From Parabacteroides sp. 52 (lineage in GTDB: Bacteria; Bacteroidota; Bacteroidia; Bacteroidales; Tannerellaceae), in NCBI RefSeq assembly GCF_010500925.1, contig NZ_QVMG01000001.1, forward strand, positions 434,001 to 498,000: DNA of 64,000 bases, given 5' to 3'. The notes beneath the pieces were generated by a model. That model was not told the DNA's origin. It did not search any database and was given only the letters and a program-made list of their open reading frames with translations. Below, in pieces: positions 52,186-59,565 of the stretch. The position numbers were made by a program, and so were the translations under genes. Numbering within the stretch: position 1 is the first letter of the stretch; every line of letters starts with the position of its first letter.

Positions 52186-53437
52186 CTTTTTCTTCTTTCC
52201 GTTTTATACTTTTTCCACTCAGAATCATCGCTAGGGCACCTAAGGCTATAAAGATAAAACCAATGTAAACGGGGGTAATCCAGGGATCATACACCAGCTC
52301 CATACTGCTATAAGAGGACAATCTGCCCGCTTTATCATCATAACCATACTGGTAGATTGTCCAATGGCCTATTCGCAAGGGGTGGTTTACCTCCAATATC
52401 CCTTTTTTGATAGTCCCATCCGGTGTATAAGCTTCTATATCCGACATAAACCGTTTGGGTTCAGGCTGGGTCATTACCACGCATTGCTGCGCATCGAGTG
52501 ACAATGTCATATACAACTGCGCCTGATTGCCTCCGCATACCCAACCGCTTCGTTCCTCACCTTTGTCGTTTACAACTCGGATCTTAACTGCCGGAGTGGC
52601 ACCGGGCATGGGTACTTCGCGATACGTGCTGTCACTACTGCGAACGGCCTGATGGATATATTCTTCCACTCCTATATACCATCCGTTCAGACGATCCGCA
52701 GGCGATTTTACGTCTATCTGGTAATAATCCGGATTATCAGTTGGCAGAGGTTCTCCACTCTGACGGTCGATTACAGTTAATTGAGGAGGGTATTCCTCCA
52801 TATCAAAGTCATTGAGTTTGATGCCTATGGGCAGTTCTTTCACATTGCCATTATCATCGTATACACGCCATTCTACTTCGCCTTCGCGCACATACATAAC
52901 ATACCTTGCCCTGTCGGCATATCCCAACCCTGAAGCAAAAAGCACCAGCCAAAGCCCGATATGATTCAGGTAGAATCCATAATCTTTTCTTCTGAACCGG
53001 TAAAGTCGCCGGGCAATCAGGCTGCCGAGGGAAAGAAGGGTGGTGAAGTAAATGAATACAAAAGCCCACGAATGGGTCATATTGTCGAATCCCAATCGGC
53101 TGAAAAGAGTTGTCGGATTATTGCCAGAGGTCGTTTGTGGAGTTAATCCCATGATAAGGCAAAGAATAAGCAAGGCCGATATCAGGCAAACAGCAAAAGG
53201 TACGCCCGTGAACCACCTCATAAACCGGCTTTTGCCTATCCATAACGAAACAACACATAGTGCCACAAGAGCGATTCCAACCCACAGATTGACCGGTGCC
53301 GCCAACAGATAGAAATTAAAGCTCCCGGTAGTTAGTTGCAATAGGAAGCCGACAATGACTATTCCGCAAGTAATGATAATACTCTCCGTATAACCCCAAG
53401 GCATCTGCCATATCTTGCGGTTTGTTCTTCTCTCCAT
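52172..53437 (-). CDS. Cytochrome c biogenesis protein Ccs1/ResB
   Basis: A 421-residue ResB-like protein. Three or four membrane spans precede residue 190 (ESIIITCGIVIVGFLLQLT, WVGIALVALCVVSLWIG, FAVCLISALLILCLIMGL). A large periplasmic domain follows (about 190-385), with NHPLRIGHWTIYQYGYDDKAG typical of ResB. A final span is near the C-terminus (PVYIGFIFIALGALAMILSG). It forms the System II heme ligase with CcsA. It lies 27 bases after nrfA and overlaps ccsA by 14 bases, indicating translational coupling. Confidence 0.9.
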   Translation of the reverse strand: MERRTNRKIWQMPWGYTESIIITCGIVIVGFLLQLTTGSFNFYLLAAPVNLWVGIALVALCVVSLWIGKSRFMRWFTGVPFAVCLISALLILCLIMGLTPQTTSGNNPTTLFSRLGFDNMTHSWAFVFIYFTTLLSLGSLIARRLYRFRRKDYGFYLNHIGLWLVLFASGLGYADRARYVMYVREGEVEWRVYDDNGNVKELPIGIKLNDFDMEEYPPQLTVIDRQSGEPLPTDNPDYYQIDVKSPADRLNGWYIGVEEYIHQAVRSSDSTYREVPMPGATPAVKIRVVNDKGEERSGWVCGGNQAQLYMTLSLDAQQCVVMTQPEPKRFMSDIEAYTPDGTIKKGILEVNHPLRIGHWTIYQYGYDDKAGRLSSYSSMELVYDPWITPVYIGFIFIALGALAMILSGKSIKRKEEKDELE

Positions 53438-53464
53438 TCGATTAAGGGTATAAGGATTGAAATC

Positions 53465-54961
53465 TTAGTTTGCAGCCAACTTACCTTCGGCTTTTGCTTT
53501 TTCCAACCAGGCGGGCAATGTAGTTTCTATCCATTTGTTTTTATCGTTACGCAACTCTTTCATATCCAAACCGATATACTCCTGTGCCTTTTCTTTGGTC
53601 GAGATATCCGGCATCTTCACATCTGTTACGCCCAAAGAGAACAATACCTTTTGCAGTTCCAACTGTGCTTGCATGGTGCGGTCCAGGCTGTGAGCCAGGA
53701 TACGTTGTGTTTCCACAGGAGCATGAAACGACGCTCCATGAGAGGCGACAGCAAAATCCCAACGCCATTGCGCCTGACGGATTAGTTTCAATGACTCTTT
53801 CATTCTAACATCATCCGCTCCGTTATCCCATGCTGTTTTGGCCATGATATGTACTTTGGCAAGCTCTGTCTCCACACGATCCCGGATCTCTAATGCTTTA
53901 TCCTGGTATTGATATACATAGTTACGCAGATTCTCTTCGCTATCCCGGTGGCAGGTCTGACAGGTAGATGAAATATTTTTAAGCGGACTCATGACCTGAT
54001 GGTTCGAATATTTGATACCTCCTTCAGACATATACGGCATATGGCAATCGGCGCACGACAATCCTCTCTGTGCGTGAGGGCCTAATAGGAATATCTCATA
54101 GTCGGGATGCTGCGCTTTCAACATCGGTGTTTTGCTCAAGCCGTGCACCCAGTCGGTAAAGCCGACATTATCATAATATTCCTCCATGGCTTCCACGGTC
54201 ATGCCGCCGTCCCACGGGAAAGTCAGGTATTTACCATCGCCTTGGAAATAATACTCCACATGACATTGTGCACAAACCAGCATACGCATCTCCTGTGGCG
54301 TAGCCTCCGTGATGTCTTTGCCTTGTCGCTGGAAGGCTTCAATCAGTGCCGGACGGGTAATGGTCAGGTTCATCGTTTGCGGATCATGGCAATCGGCACA
54401 TCCCAGAGGATTGACAATCTCACTGCCGAATTGGCTCCAGTTTGCTTTGTAGAAGTTCTCTATCCCCACTTCGTGCATCATCCGGGGTACATCCGGACTT
54501 TTACAAGTCCAACAGGTAGCCGGCTGTATATCTTTATGATCGTGATCGGGCGTGCCGGTACGCAATGTGTGCGTCATGTCTTCCAGGGTATACATATGTC
54601 CCCGTGGTGCGGAATAATCCCGAGAGAAAGCATAACCGGCCCAGAGCACCACCATCTCAGGACGACTCTCCAGTACATCTTCGGGCGTATTACCCAAATG
54701 TTTGCTGCGGAAATCCATCTCTTTGGTTTTCTTCCAGGTGTCATACTCACGGGGATAGTTCAACCCCCATTCTTCACTATGGGGATTGATGCCCGAAATA
54801 TCCACTTTTTTATTATTATACAATGTGGCTATTTCTGCTCTGCGTTCGGTGATGGATGCTGCTAAAAGCCCCAACACAAACACGGCAACCATTACGATTG
54901 CAAAGAGACCCCAGCCAATGATAGGCTTTTGCTTGATTGCTTCTGCTAATTTCTTGAACAT
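53465..54961 (-). CDS. nrfA: Ammonia-forming cytochrome c nitrite reductase catalytic subunit
   Basis: NrfA reduces nitrite to ammonium with six electrons in the periplasm. The 498-residue protein has an N-terminal signal/anchor (about residues 14-38) and five heme motifs. The active-site heme CWTCK is at 150-154; the lysine ligand variant is diagnostic. CADCH is at 188-192, CAQCH at 229-233, CADCH at 302-306 and CQTCH at 333-337. VEYYFQGDGKYLTFPWDGG contains the conserved active-site Tyr and Ca site region. It starts 8 bases after nrfH, its membrane electron donor. Confidence 0.97.
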   Translation of the reverse strand: MFKKLAEAIKQKPIIGWGLFAIVMVAVFVLGLLAASITERRAEIATLYNNKKVDISGINPHSEEWGLNYPREYDTWKKTKEMDFRSKHLGNTPEDVLESRPEMVVLWAGYAFSRDYSAPRGHMYTLEDMTHTLRTGTPDHDHKDIQPATCWTCKSPDVPRMMHEVGIENFYKANWSQFGSEIVNPLGCADCHDPQTMNLTITRPALIEAFQRQGKDITEATPQEMRMLVCAQCHVEYYFQGDGKYLTFPWDGGMTVEAMEEYYDNVGFTDWVHGLSKTPMLKAQHPDYEIFLLGPHAQRGLSCADCHMPYMSEGGIKYSNHQVMSPLKNISSTCQTCHRDSEENLRNYVYQYQDKALEIRDRVETELAKVHIMAKTAWDNGADDVRMKESLKLIRQAQWRWDFAVASHGASFHAPVETQRILAHSLDRTMQAQLELQKVLFSLGVTDVKMPDISTKEKAQEYIGLDMKELRNDKNKWIETTLPAWLEKAKAEGKLAAN

Positions 54962-54969
54962 ATCGGATA

Positions 54970-55554
54970 TTATTTTTTGTTTTTCATCATATTCTTTAAC
55001 CAGTCGGGAACGGGCGATTGCGGCAAGGGCACGATAGCGTTGGGCGACGAAGAGAGGTTACTTACCTCTGTATGTGGTACCTCCCGGTGACAATCCCAAC
55101 AGACTTTTCCTTTACCCTCCTTTACCTGTGTGTAGTTTATCATTCCTGTATTGACAAACTCCGTATTCAACTGCGTATGACAACGAATACAGTTATTCAT
55201 AATCACCTCCTTGCTGGCGTCGCGCGGACGAATAACCTGCGGCTCTCCTTTAAAGGTAAACACAGCTGCGTGATACAAACCGTCCATCGCTTTGAAAGCG
55301 TATTTGTTTAATGGATTGTCTTGCGGTACGTGGCAGTCATTGCAGTTAGCCCACAAATGATGGGAACTATGCATCCACGATTGATAGTAAGGAGTCATTA
55401 TATGACAATTGACACAAGCCGAAGGATCGTCGGAAAGATATGAATGAGTCCGTGACATATATATGGAGTAACCTCCTAATCCGACTGTCACCCCGGCTAT
55501 AATAAAGAGCGGGACAACAAAGTACCAGGGTATTATATGAAGTAGTTTTCTCAT
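54970..55554 (-). CDS. nrfH: Cytochrome c nitrite reductase small subunit NrfH
   Basis: NrfH is a NapC/NirT-family tetraheme quinol oxidase that passes electrons from menaquinol to NrfA. The 194-residue protein has one N-terminal membrane helix (IPWYFVVPLFIIAGVTVGLGGYSIYM, split) and four heme motifs: CVNCH, CNDCH, CIRCH and CWDCH. The menaquinone operon at 35.8-43 kb supplies its likely substrate. It is the first gene of the nrfHA-ccs1-ccsA operon; a palindrome centred about 130 bases before its ATG marks the control region. Confidence 0.96.
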   Translation of the reverse strand: MRKLLHIIPWYFVVPLFIIAGVTVGLGGYSIYMSRTHSYLSDDPSACVNCHIMTPYYQSWMHSSHHLWANCNDCHVPQDNPLNKYAFKAMDGLYHAAVFTFKGEPQVIRPRDASKEVIMNNCIRCHTQLNTEFVNTGMINYTQVKEGKGKVCWDCHREVPHTEVSNLSSSPNAIVPLPQSPVPDWLKNMMKNKK

Positions 55555-55650
55555 CGCGTTTCAATCAAGTGCTTCGCTTGGCGAATATAGTGAAAGCCGA
55601 ATGCAGAGCCAAACATGTTTGAGCTATGCCAAGGCGCATCCTATATGCTG

Positions 55651-55658
55651 CAAATATA
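55651..55658 (-). promoter_or_regulatory. -7 box of the nrfHA-ccs operon
   Basis: TATATTTG on the minus strand, an exact TAnnTTTG match, one base downstream of the 56-bp palindrome. The predicted transcription start near 55645 leaves a leader of about 90 bases. Confidence 0.65.
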
Positions 55659-55659
55659 G

Positions 55660-55715
55660 AAAGAAGAAACAGGAATATGTGTAACAATTGTTACACATAT
55701 TCCTGTTTCTTCTTT
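55660..55715. promoter_or_regulatory. 56-bp perfect palindrome, candidate Crp/Fnr-type operator for nrfHA
   Basis: 28-base arms meet without a spacer at 55687/55688; the core is TGTGTAACAATTGTTACACA. Its centre lies about 42 bases before the predicted transcription start, the usual place for a class II Crp/Fnr-family activator. The outer arms (CAGGAATA and AAAGAAGAAA) are much longer than such an operator needs. The right side runs into a T tract, so it might also act as a terminator for a plus-strand transcript. It is the main feature of the 251-base gap 55555-55805. Confidence 0.75.
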
Positions 55716-55805
55716 TTTTTTGAGAAAAACAACAAGATCGTCAATAGATACGATACAAGTTTATGTGGGAGAAAGACTTCATATAAAGAAAATGCAGCTA
55801 GTAAA

Positions 55806-57539
55806 TTATTCTCCGCAATGTTCCTTTATCAAACGAGCCACTACCGGATCTCCTAACTCCTGCGCTTTCTGAAAGGCTTCACAGGCTTTATTCTTTTGGG
55901 ATGTGCGTACATAAGCGACGCCTTTCAGACGATAACAAGAGGCAAAATCAGGCGCTTGCTCTATGGCTTTATCTATACTCTGCAGGGCTTCCGGGTATTT
56001 TTCCAGGCGAATATAGACGGAGGCTTCTTCAGCCAGGTAATTCGGATTCAAAGGAACTGCTTTCAATGCCTCCTGAATATCTGCTAAGGCTCCTGCGAAA
56101 TCGCCCATACGGAACTTTGCCTGTTCCCGATAATAATAAAAGCTATGGTTTACACGGCCGCCTAACATCTCGGCATAAAGGTCATAGTCTGTTATAGCTT
56201 CTTCATACAACGTCAGTTTCATCTTAAAATCAATCCGCTCCAGTAAATAAGCAAACGTATCTTCCGTTGGATTTTCTTTTCCCATATCAATTGCTTTATC
56301 CAATAAAGCAATGATGTCACTGATATTTGTTCCGGGAATATTTTCTTTCGCTTTGGCCGCCAGATAATAAGAAGAGGCCGATGCCATATCACTCTCTGTC
56401 ACTTTCATATAACTCTCATAAGCCGGTTCATAAGCCCCCAGAGAGAAAAACATATCTCCTTCCAACTGACGATAAACAGGAGAATCTTCTTCATCGATTG
56501 CTTCCTGTAATAGTGTCATGGCAGCAGCTACGGTCCAGTTTTTATCCGTAATCGTAGTATCTCCATTGGCGATGTCAAAAATCAAACGGGCTCTGTTATA
56601 CAACGCATCACTTTTCTTAGGTATGTACTGGGCTGCCGTATTGAGATCTTCCAATGCACGATCCAAATAGAGTTGTTCTTCGGCAGGTGTACCGGCTAGT
56701 TCTGCCCGGCTATAGGCATACAAAGAGGCACGGCTCTGATATCCTTCGGAATGATGAGGGAATGCAGCGATAAAATCATTGATTGTTTCCAGGTAGTTTT
56801 TTGCATCCTGTGACCCTTTGAGTAAGAACAGAGATATCTGTGCTTGCTCTACCTCTTTCGGCCAGGCTTTGCGTATACCGATATCTGTATAAGTGGCACT
56901 TAATAAAGACATTGAATTCACTTCCAAACTATTGACATAACCGGCAGAGACAGCATAAGAAACATCTTTCTTTCCGGCAGCATCCTCCTGCATCAGCCCT
57001 ACGACACGCCCCTCTTCAGTCAACAAAGGTGCATTTATCCATTGAGCCGACTCCAGGGCTATAGATGTCTTATAATAAGAATAAGGATCTTTGAGTTTAC
57101 TTACTTCCGTAACGGTACCTTCTTTGAATGTAGCCGTCTTCTCTGTTGTAAAAAGGACCAGATACACATTGCTTCCATTGGCCAGCGGCTCAGTGGCTAA
57201 CGAGAAAAAAGGTATTTTCTTGGGCACATGCACCTGTATCTTTATTACATCATACAAACCATCGGCACCCATTATGGTAGTTACCGGATAGGTTTTCCCC
57301 TCCGTATCTGTCGCCGTGGCACGCTCAGCTCCTTTAAAAAGACTGTAACCTGCTAAAGCCTCTCCCGACTCGGAGATAAAAAAGCCATTACCGGTATGTA
57401 ATACTTTATTGTCTTTTCCATAAGTAGTAATAGAAATAATTGCTTTGCGCTGTTTCTCCATCCATTTGGGAGCTTTCTTTTGACTCACTGCCAAAAAGGC
57501 TATACAACACATCATTGTTAATAGGGATATTCTTCTCAT
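55806..57539 (-). CDS. Exported trypsin-like pseudo-protease with TPR repeats
   Basis: A 577-residue exported protein with signal peptide MRRISLLTMMCCIAFLAVS. Residues about 30-215 have the pattern of a trypsin-like S1C domain. The strand with the catalytic His reads LAGYSLFKGAERATA (Ser in place of His), the Asp region is GLYDVIKIQV, and the serine motif GNSGGPL is AQWINAPLL, so it should be inactive. From about residue 240 to the end are several TPR helices (ALADIQEALKAVPLNPNY, ALQSIDKAIEQAPDFASCYRLKGVAY). A binding or scaffold role in the periplasm is likely. Confidence 0.82.
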   Translation of the reverse strand: MRRISLLTMMCCIAFLAVSQKKAPKWMEKQRKAIISITTYGKDNKVLHTGNGFFISESGEALAGYSLFKGAERATATDTEGKTYPVTTIMGADGLYDVIKIQVHVPKKIPFFSLATEPLANGSNVYLVLFTTEKTATFKEGTVTEVSKLKDPYSYYKTSIALESAQWINAPLLTEEGRVVGLMQEDAAGKKDVSYAVSAGYVNSLEVNSMSLLSATYTDIGIRKAWPKEVEQAQISLFLLKGSQDAKNYLETINDFIAAFPHHSEGYQSRASLYAYSRAELAGTPAEEQLYLDRALEDLNTAAQYIPKKSDALYNRARLIFDIANGDTTITDKNWTVAAAMTLLQEAIDEEDSPVYRQLEGDMFFSLGAYEPAYESYMKVTESDMASASSYYLAAKAKENIPGTNISDIIALLDKAIDMGKENPTEDTFAYLLERIDFKMKLTLYEEAITDYDLYAEMLGGRVNHSFYYYREQAKFRMGDFAGALADIQEALKAVPLNPNYLAEEASVYIRLEKYPEALQSIDKAIEQAPDFASCYRLKGVAYVRTSQKNKACEAFQKAQELGDPVVARLIKEHCGE

Positions 57540-57564
57540 CCTGTTTTCATATTATAGATTGCAA

Positions 57565-57572
57565 CAAAAATA
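57565..57572 (-). promoter_or_regulatory. -7 box of the pseudo-protease/TPR gene
   Basis: TATTTTTG on the minus strand matches TAnnTTTG, 25 bases before the ATG at 57539. Confidence 0.5.
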
Positions 57573-57645
57573 AGGAATAATCTGAATATGTAACGATAAT
57601 GGCCAACGATTAATATTCAATCCGTCCCATCCACCGGTAATTCAT

Positions 57646-58848
57646 CTATTTCCGGGGATGTTTCAGATCCGGCAGGAACCAGGTAACCAAACCTAATAAG
57701 GGCATAAAGGCGCACACGTGATAGACTGCTTCTATCCCATACACATCCGCCAACTTACCCAATACGGCAGAGGCTATACCCGCTATTCCAAAGGCCAGCC
57801 CAAAGAAAAGCCCGGATATCAATCCAAGTTTATAAGGCAGTAGTTCCTGGGCATACACCAGGATTGCCGGAAAAGCAGAGGATATTATAAGTCCGATAAA
57901 AAAGCTTAATACCACTGTCCAGAGTAAACCTACATGCGGCATCAATAAAGTAAAAGGGGCGGCGCCAAGAATAGAACCCCATATCACATACTTTCTTCCG
58001 ATCTTATCCCCTACAGGTCCACCCAAGAACGTACCGATAGCCATAGCTACCAGATAAACAAAGAGATACAATTGCGATTGCTGAATCGTAACACCAAATT
58101 TTTCTATCAGGTAAAATGTATAATAACTGGATAAACTTGCCGTATATACATATTTAGAAAAGATTAGAATAAGTAAAATAACGATAGAAAGAATCGTTTG
58201 TTTCAGCGGAAGCGGTCTTTCCACCGCCACTTTGGATACGGCCTCTTCCCTTTTCACCCGTATCAGGTAACGACTGTACCAACGACTGATAGGCATCATC
58301 ACCAGAATAGCGATAAAAGCCAGGATAGAAAGATAACCGATGTTTTCTCTTCCATACGGAGCAACCAACAGAGCAACTAACAAAGGCCCTAGGGAACTGC
58401 CCAGGTTTCCTCCCACCTGAAAGACGGATTGTGCCAATCCTCTTCTTCCTCCCGAAGCCAAAGAGGTGATTCGGGAAGCCTCCGGATGCGTGATAGACGA
58501 ACCGACCCCCACCAGAAAGACCGCAGACAACACCCAAGGAAGCGTATGGGCAAATGCCAGGCTTATCAAGCCTATTAAGGTAAAACTCATACCAATAGGC
58601 AAAGACCAGGCAACAGGACGTTTATCAAAAAACAGACCGACAAAAGGTTGAAAGACGGAAGCGGCAAACTGATAAACCAATGTGATCATCCCGATCTGTG
58701 CAAAACTCAATCCCAGTTCATCCTTTATTAACGGGTAAGAAGCGGATACTACCGATTGCAAGGCATCATTCATACAATGAATCACACTCAAAGCAATCAA
58801 AATACGAAAAGCCGTCGCGTTCGTCGACGGCGGATTTACTTGTGTCAT
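57646..58848 (-). CDS. MFS efflux transporter of the fosmidomycin-resistance (Fsr) type
   Basis: A 400-residue inner membrane protein with 12 predicted spans. Features of the Fsr group include an N-terminal HCMNDALQSVVSASYPLIKDELGLSFAQIG region (split), the QPFVGLFFDKRP loop 2-3 motif, GVGSSITHPEASR, and GGPVGDKIGRKYVI between helices 8 and 9. Members export fosmidomycin and other small drugs; the natural substrate is unknown. It begins 47 bases after the FHA gene on the same strand, with a 14-bp direct repeat across the junction. Confidence 0.88.
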   Translation of the reverse strand: MTQVNPPSTNATAFRILIALSVIHCMNDALQSVVSASYPLIKDELGLSFAQIGMITLVYQFAASVFQPFVGLFFDKRPVAWSLPIGMSFTLIGLISLAFAHTLPWVLSAVFLVGVGSSITHPEASRITSLASGGRRGLAQSVFQVGGNLGSSLGPLLVALLVAPYGRENIGYLSILAFIAILVMMPISRWYSRYLIRVKREEAVSKVAVERPLPLKQTILSIVILLILIFSKYVYTASLSSYYTFYLIEKFGVTIQQSQLYLFVYLVAMAIGTFLGGPVGDKIGRKYVIWGSILGAAPFTLLMPHVGLLWTVVLSFFIGLIISSAFPAILVYAQELLPYKLGLISGLFFGLAFGIAGIASAVLGKLADVYGIEAVYHVCAFMPLLGLVTWFLPDLKHPRK

Positions 58849-58859
58849 CTAAACCAATC

Positions 58860-58901
58860 TCTATTGACTAAAAACTATATACCTCTATCTATTGACTAAA
58901 A
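58860..58901. repeat. 14-bp direct repeat between the FHA and Fsr genes
   Basis: TCTATTGACTAAAA occurs at 58860-58873 and again at 58888-58901, a 28-base period. The second copy overlaps the FHA stop codon. It lies just upstream of the Fsr start and could be a duplicated regulator site or a slippage product. Confidence 0.6.
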
Positions 58902-59429
58902 CTCTTCCCCGTCGGCCGTATGCAAAATGAAAGTAGTAGCTCCCAGAGTGACAATAGCCCCTTCCCCTATACGGATCTGTTCGTTCTTCCCGACTAATTC
59001 GTTTCGTAGAAAAGTACCCGTGAGACTGGGGAAATCGCGCAAAGTATACATAAAAGAGCCATCTCCCTGCCTTTTTACACGAATCACACAATGTTTACGC
59101 CCCATACTGGGATCGCTTGTGATGATCGGGGCATCTATGCCTTCCGTATCCTTATTACGCCGGCCAATCACATTATCCCCCTCTACCAGAGGAAGCTCTT
59201 GTTTAAATCCGAAAGCATTCTCTATTACAGTTATATATCCACAGGAAAAGTCCGGCTCTTTCACCTCTTTCTCTTCACCGGTGTCGGTTTTAATGATTTT
59301 TCGTCCCAATTTTGTTTTAAACTGGGAGCCACATTGCGGACAGACAAAAGCCAATACCTTTCCTTCCGGGTATTTCGTTTCATCAAATGTCAGTTGATTA
59401 TCACATTTCGGACAGAATATTCTCTTCAT
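58896..59429 (-). CDS. Zinc-ribbon plus FHA domain protein
   Basis: A 177-residue cytosolic protein from ATG 59429 (MKRIFCPKCDNQ); a longer frame reaches 59453. Cys6, Cys9, Cys30 and Cys33 form a zinc ribbon (CPKC, CPQC). From about residue 75 an FHA domain follows, with VIGRRNKDT, SMGRKHCVIRV and TGTFLRNELVG, holding the residues that bind phosphothreonine. It likely docks onto a phosphorylated partner; no Ser/Thr kinase gene is in the window. It is divergent from dnaG. Confidence 0.88.
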   Translation of the reverse strand: MKRIFCPKCDNQLTFDETKYPEGKVLAFVCPQCGSQFKTKLGRKIIKTDTGEEKEVKEPDFSCGYITVIENAFGFKQELPLVEGDNVIGRRNKDTEGIDAPIITSDPSMGRKHCVIRVKRQGDGSFMYTLRDFPSLTGTFLRNELVGKNEQIRIGEGAIVTLGATTFILHTADGEEF

Positions 59430-59466
59430 CGTTTTTGTTCCGATATTAGTCATTCTTATTCAGCGG

Positions 59467-59474
59467 CAAAGATA
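59467..59474 (-). promoter_or_regulatory. -7 box of the FHA gene
   Basis: TATCTTTG on the minus strand, an exact TAnnTTTG match, 37 bases before ATG 59429. Confidence 0.55.
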
Positions 59475-59533
59475 GGCCTTTCCGGGGAAACTAACACCAT
59501 AGTCCACCCATTTGTAGGAACAGAAATATTCCT

Positions 59534-59541
59534 TACATTTG
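59534..59541 (+). promoter_or_regulatory. -7 box of dnaG
   Basis: TACATTTG matches TAnnTTTG, 24 bases before the dnaG ATG at 59566. Confidence 0.6.
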
Positions 59542-59565
59542 TGTTCGCTAAAAGAATAGTTCCCG

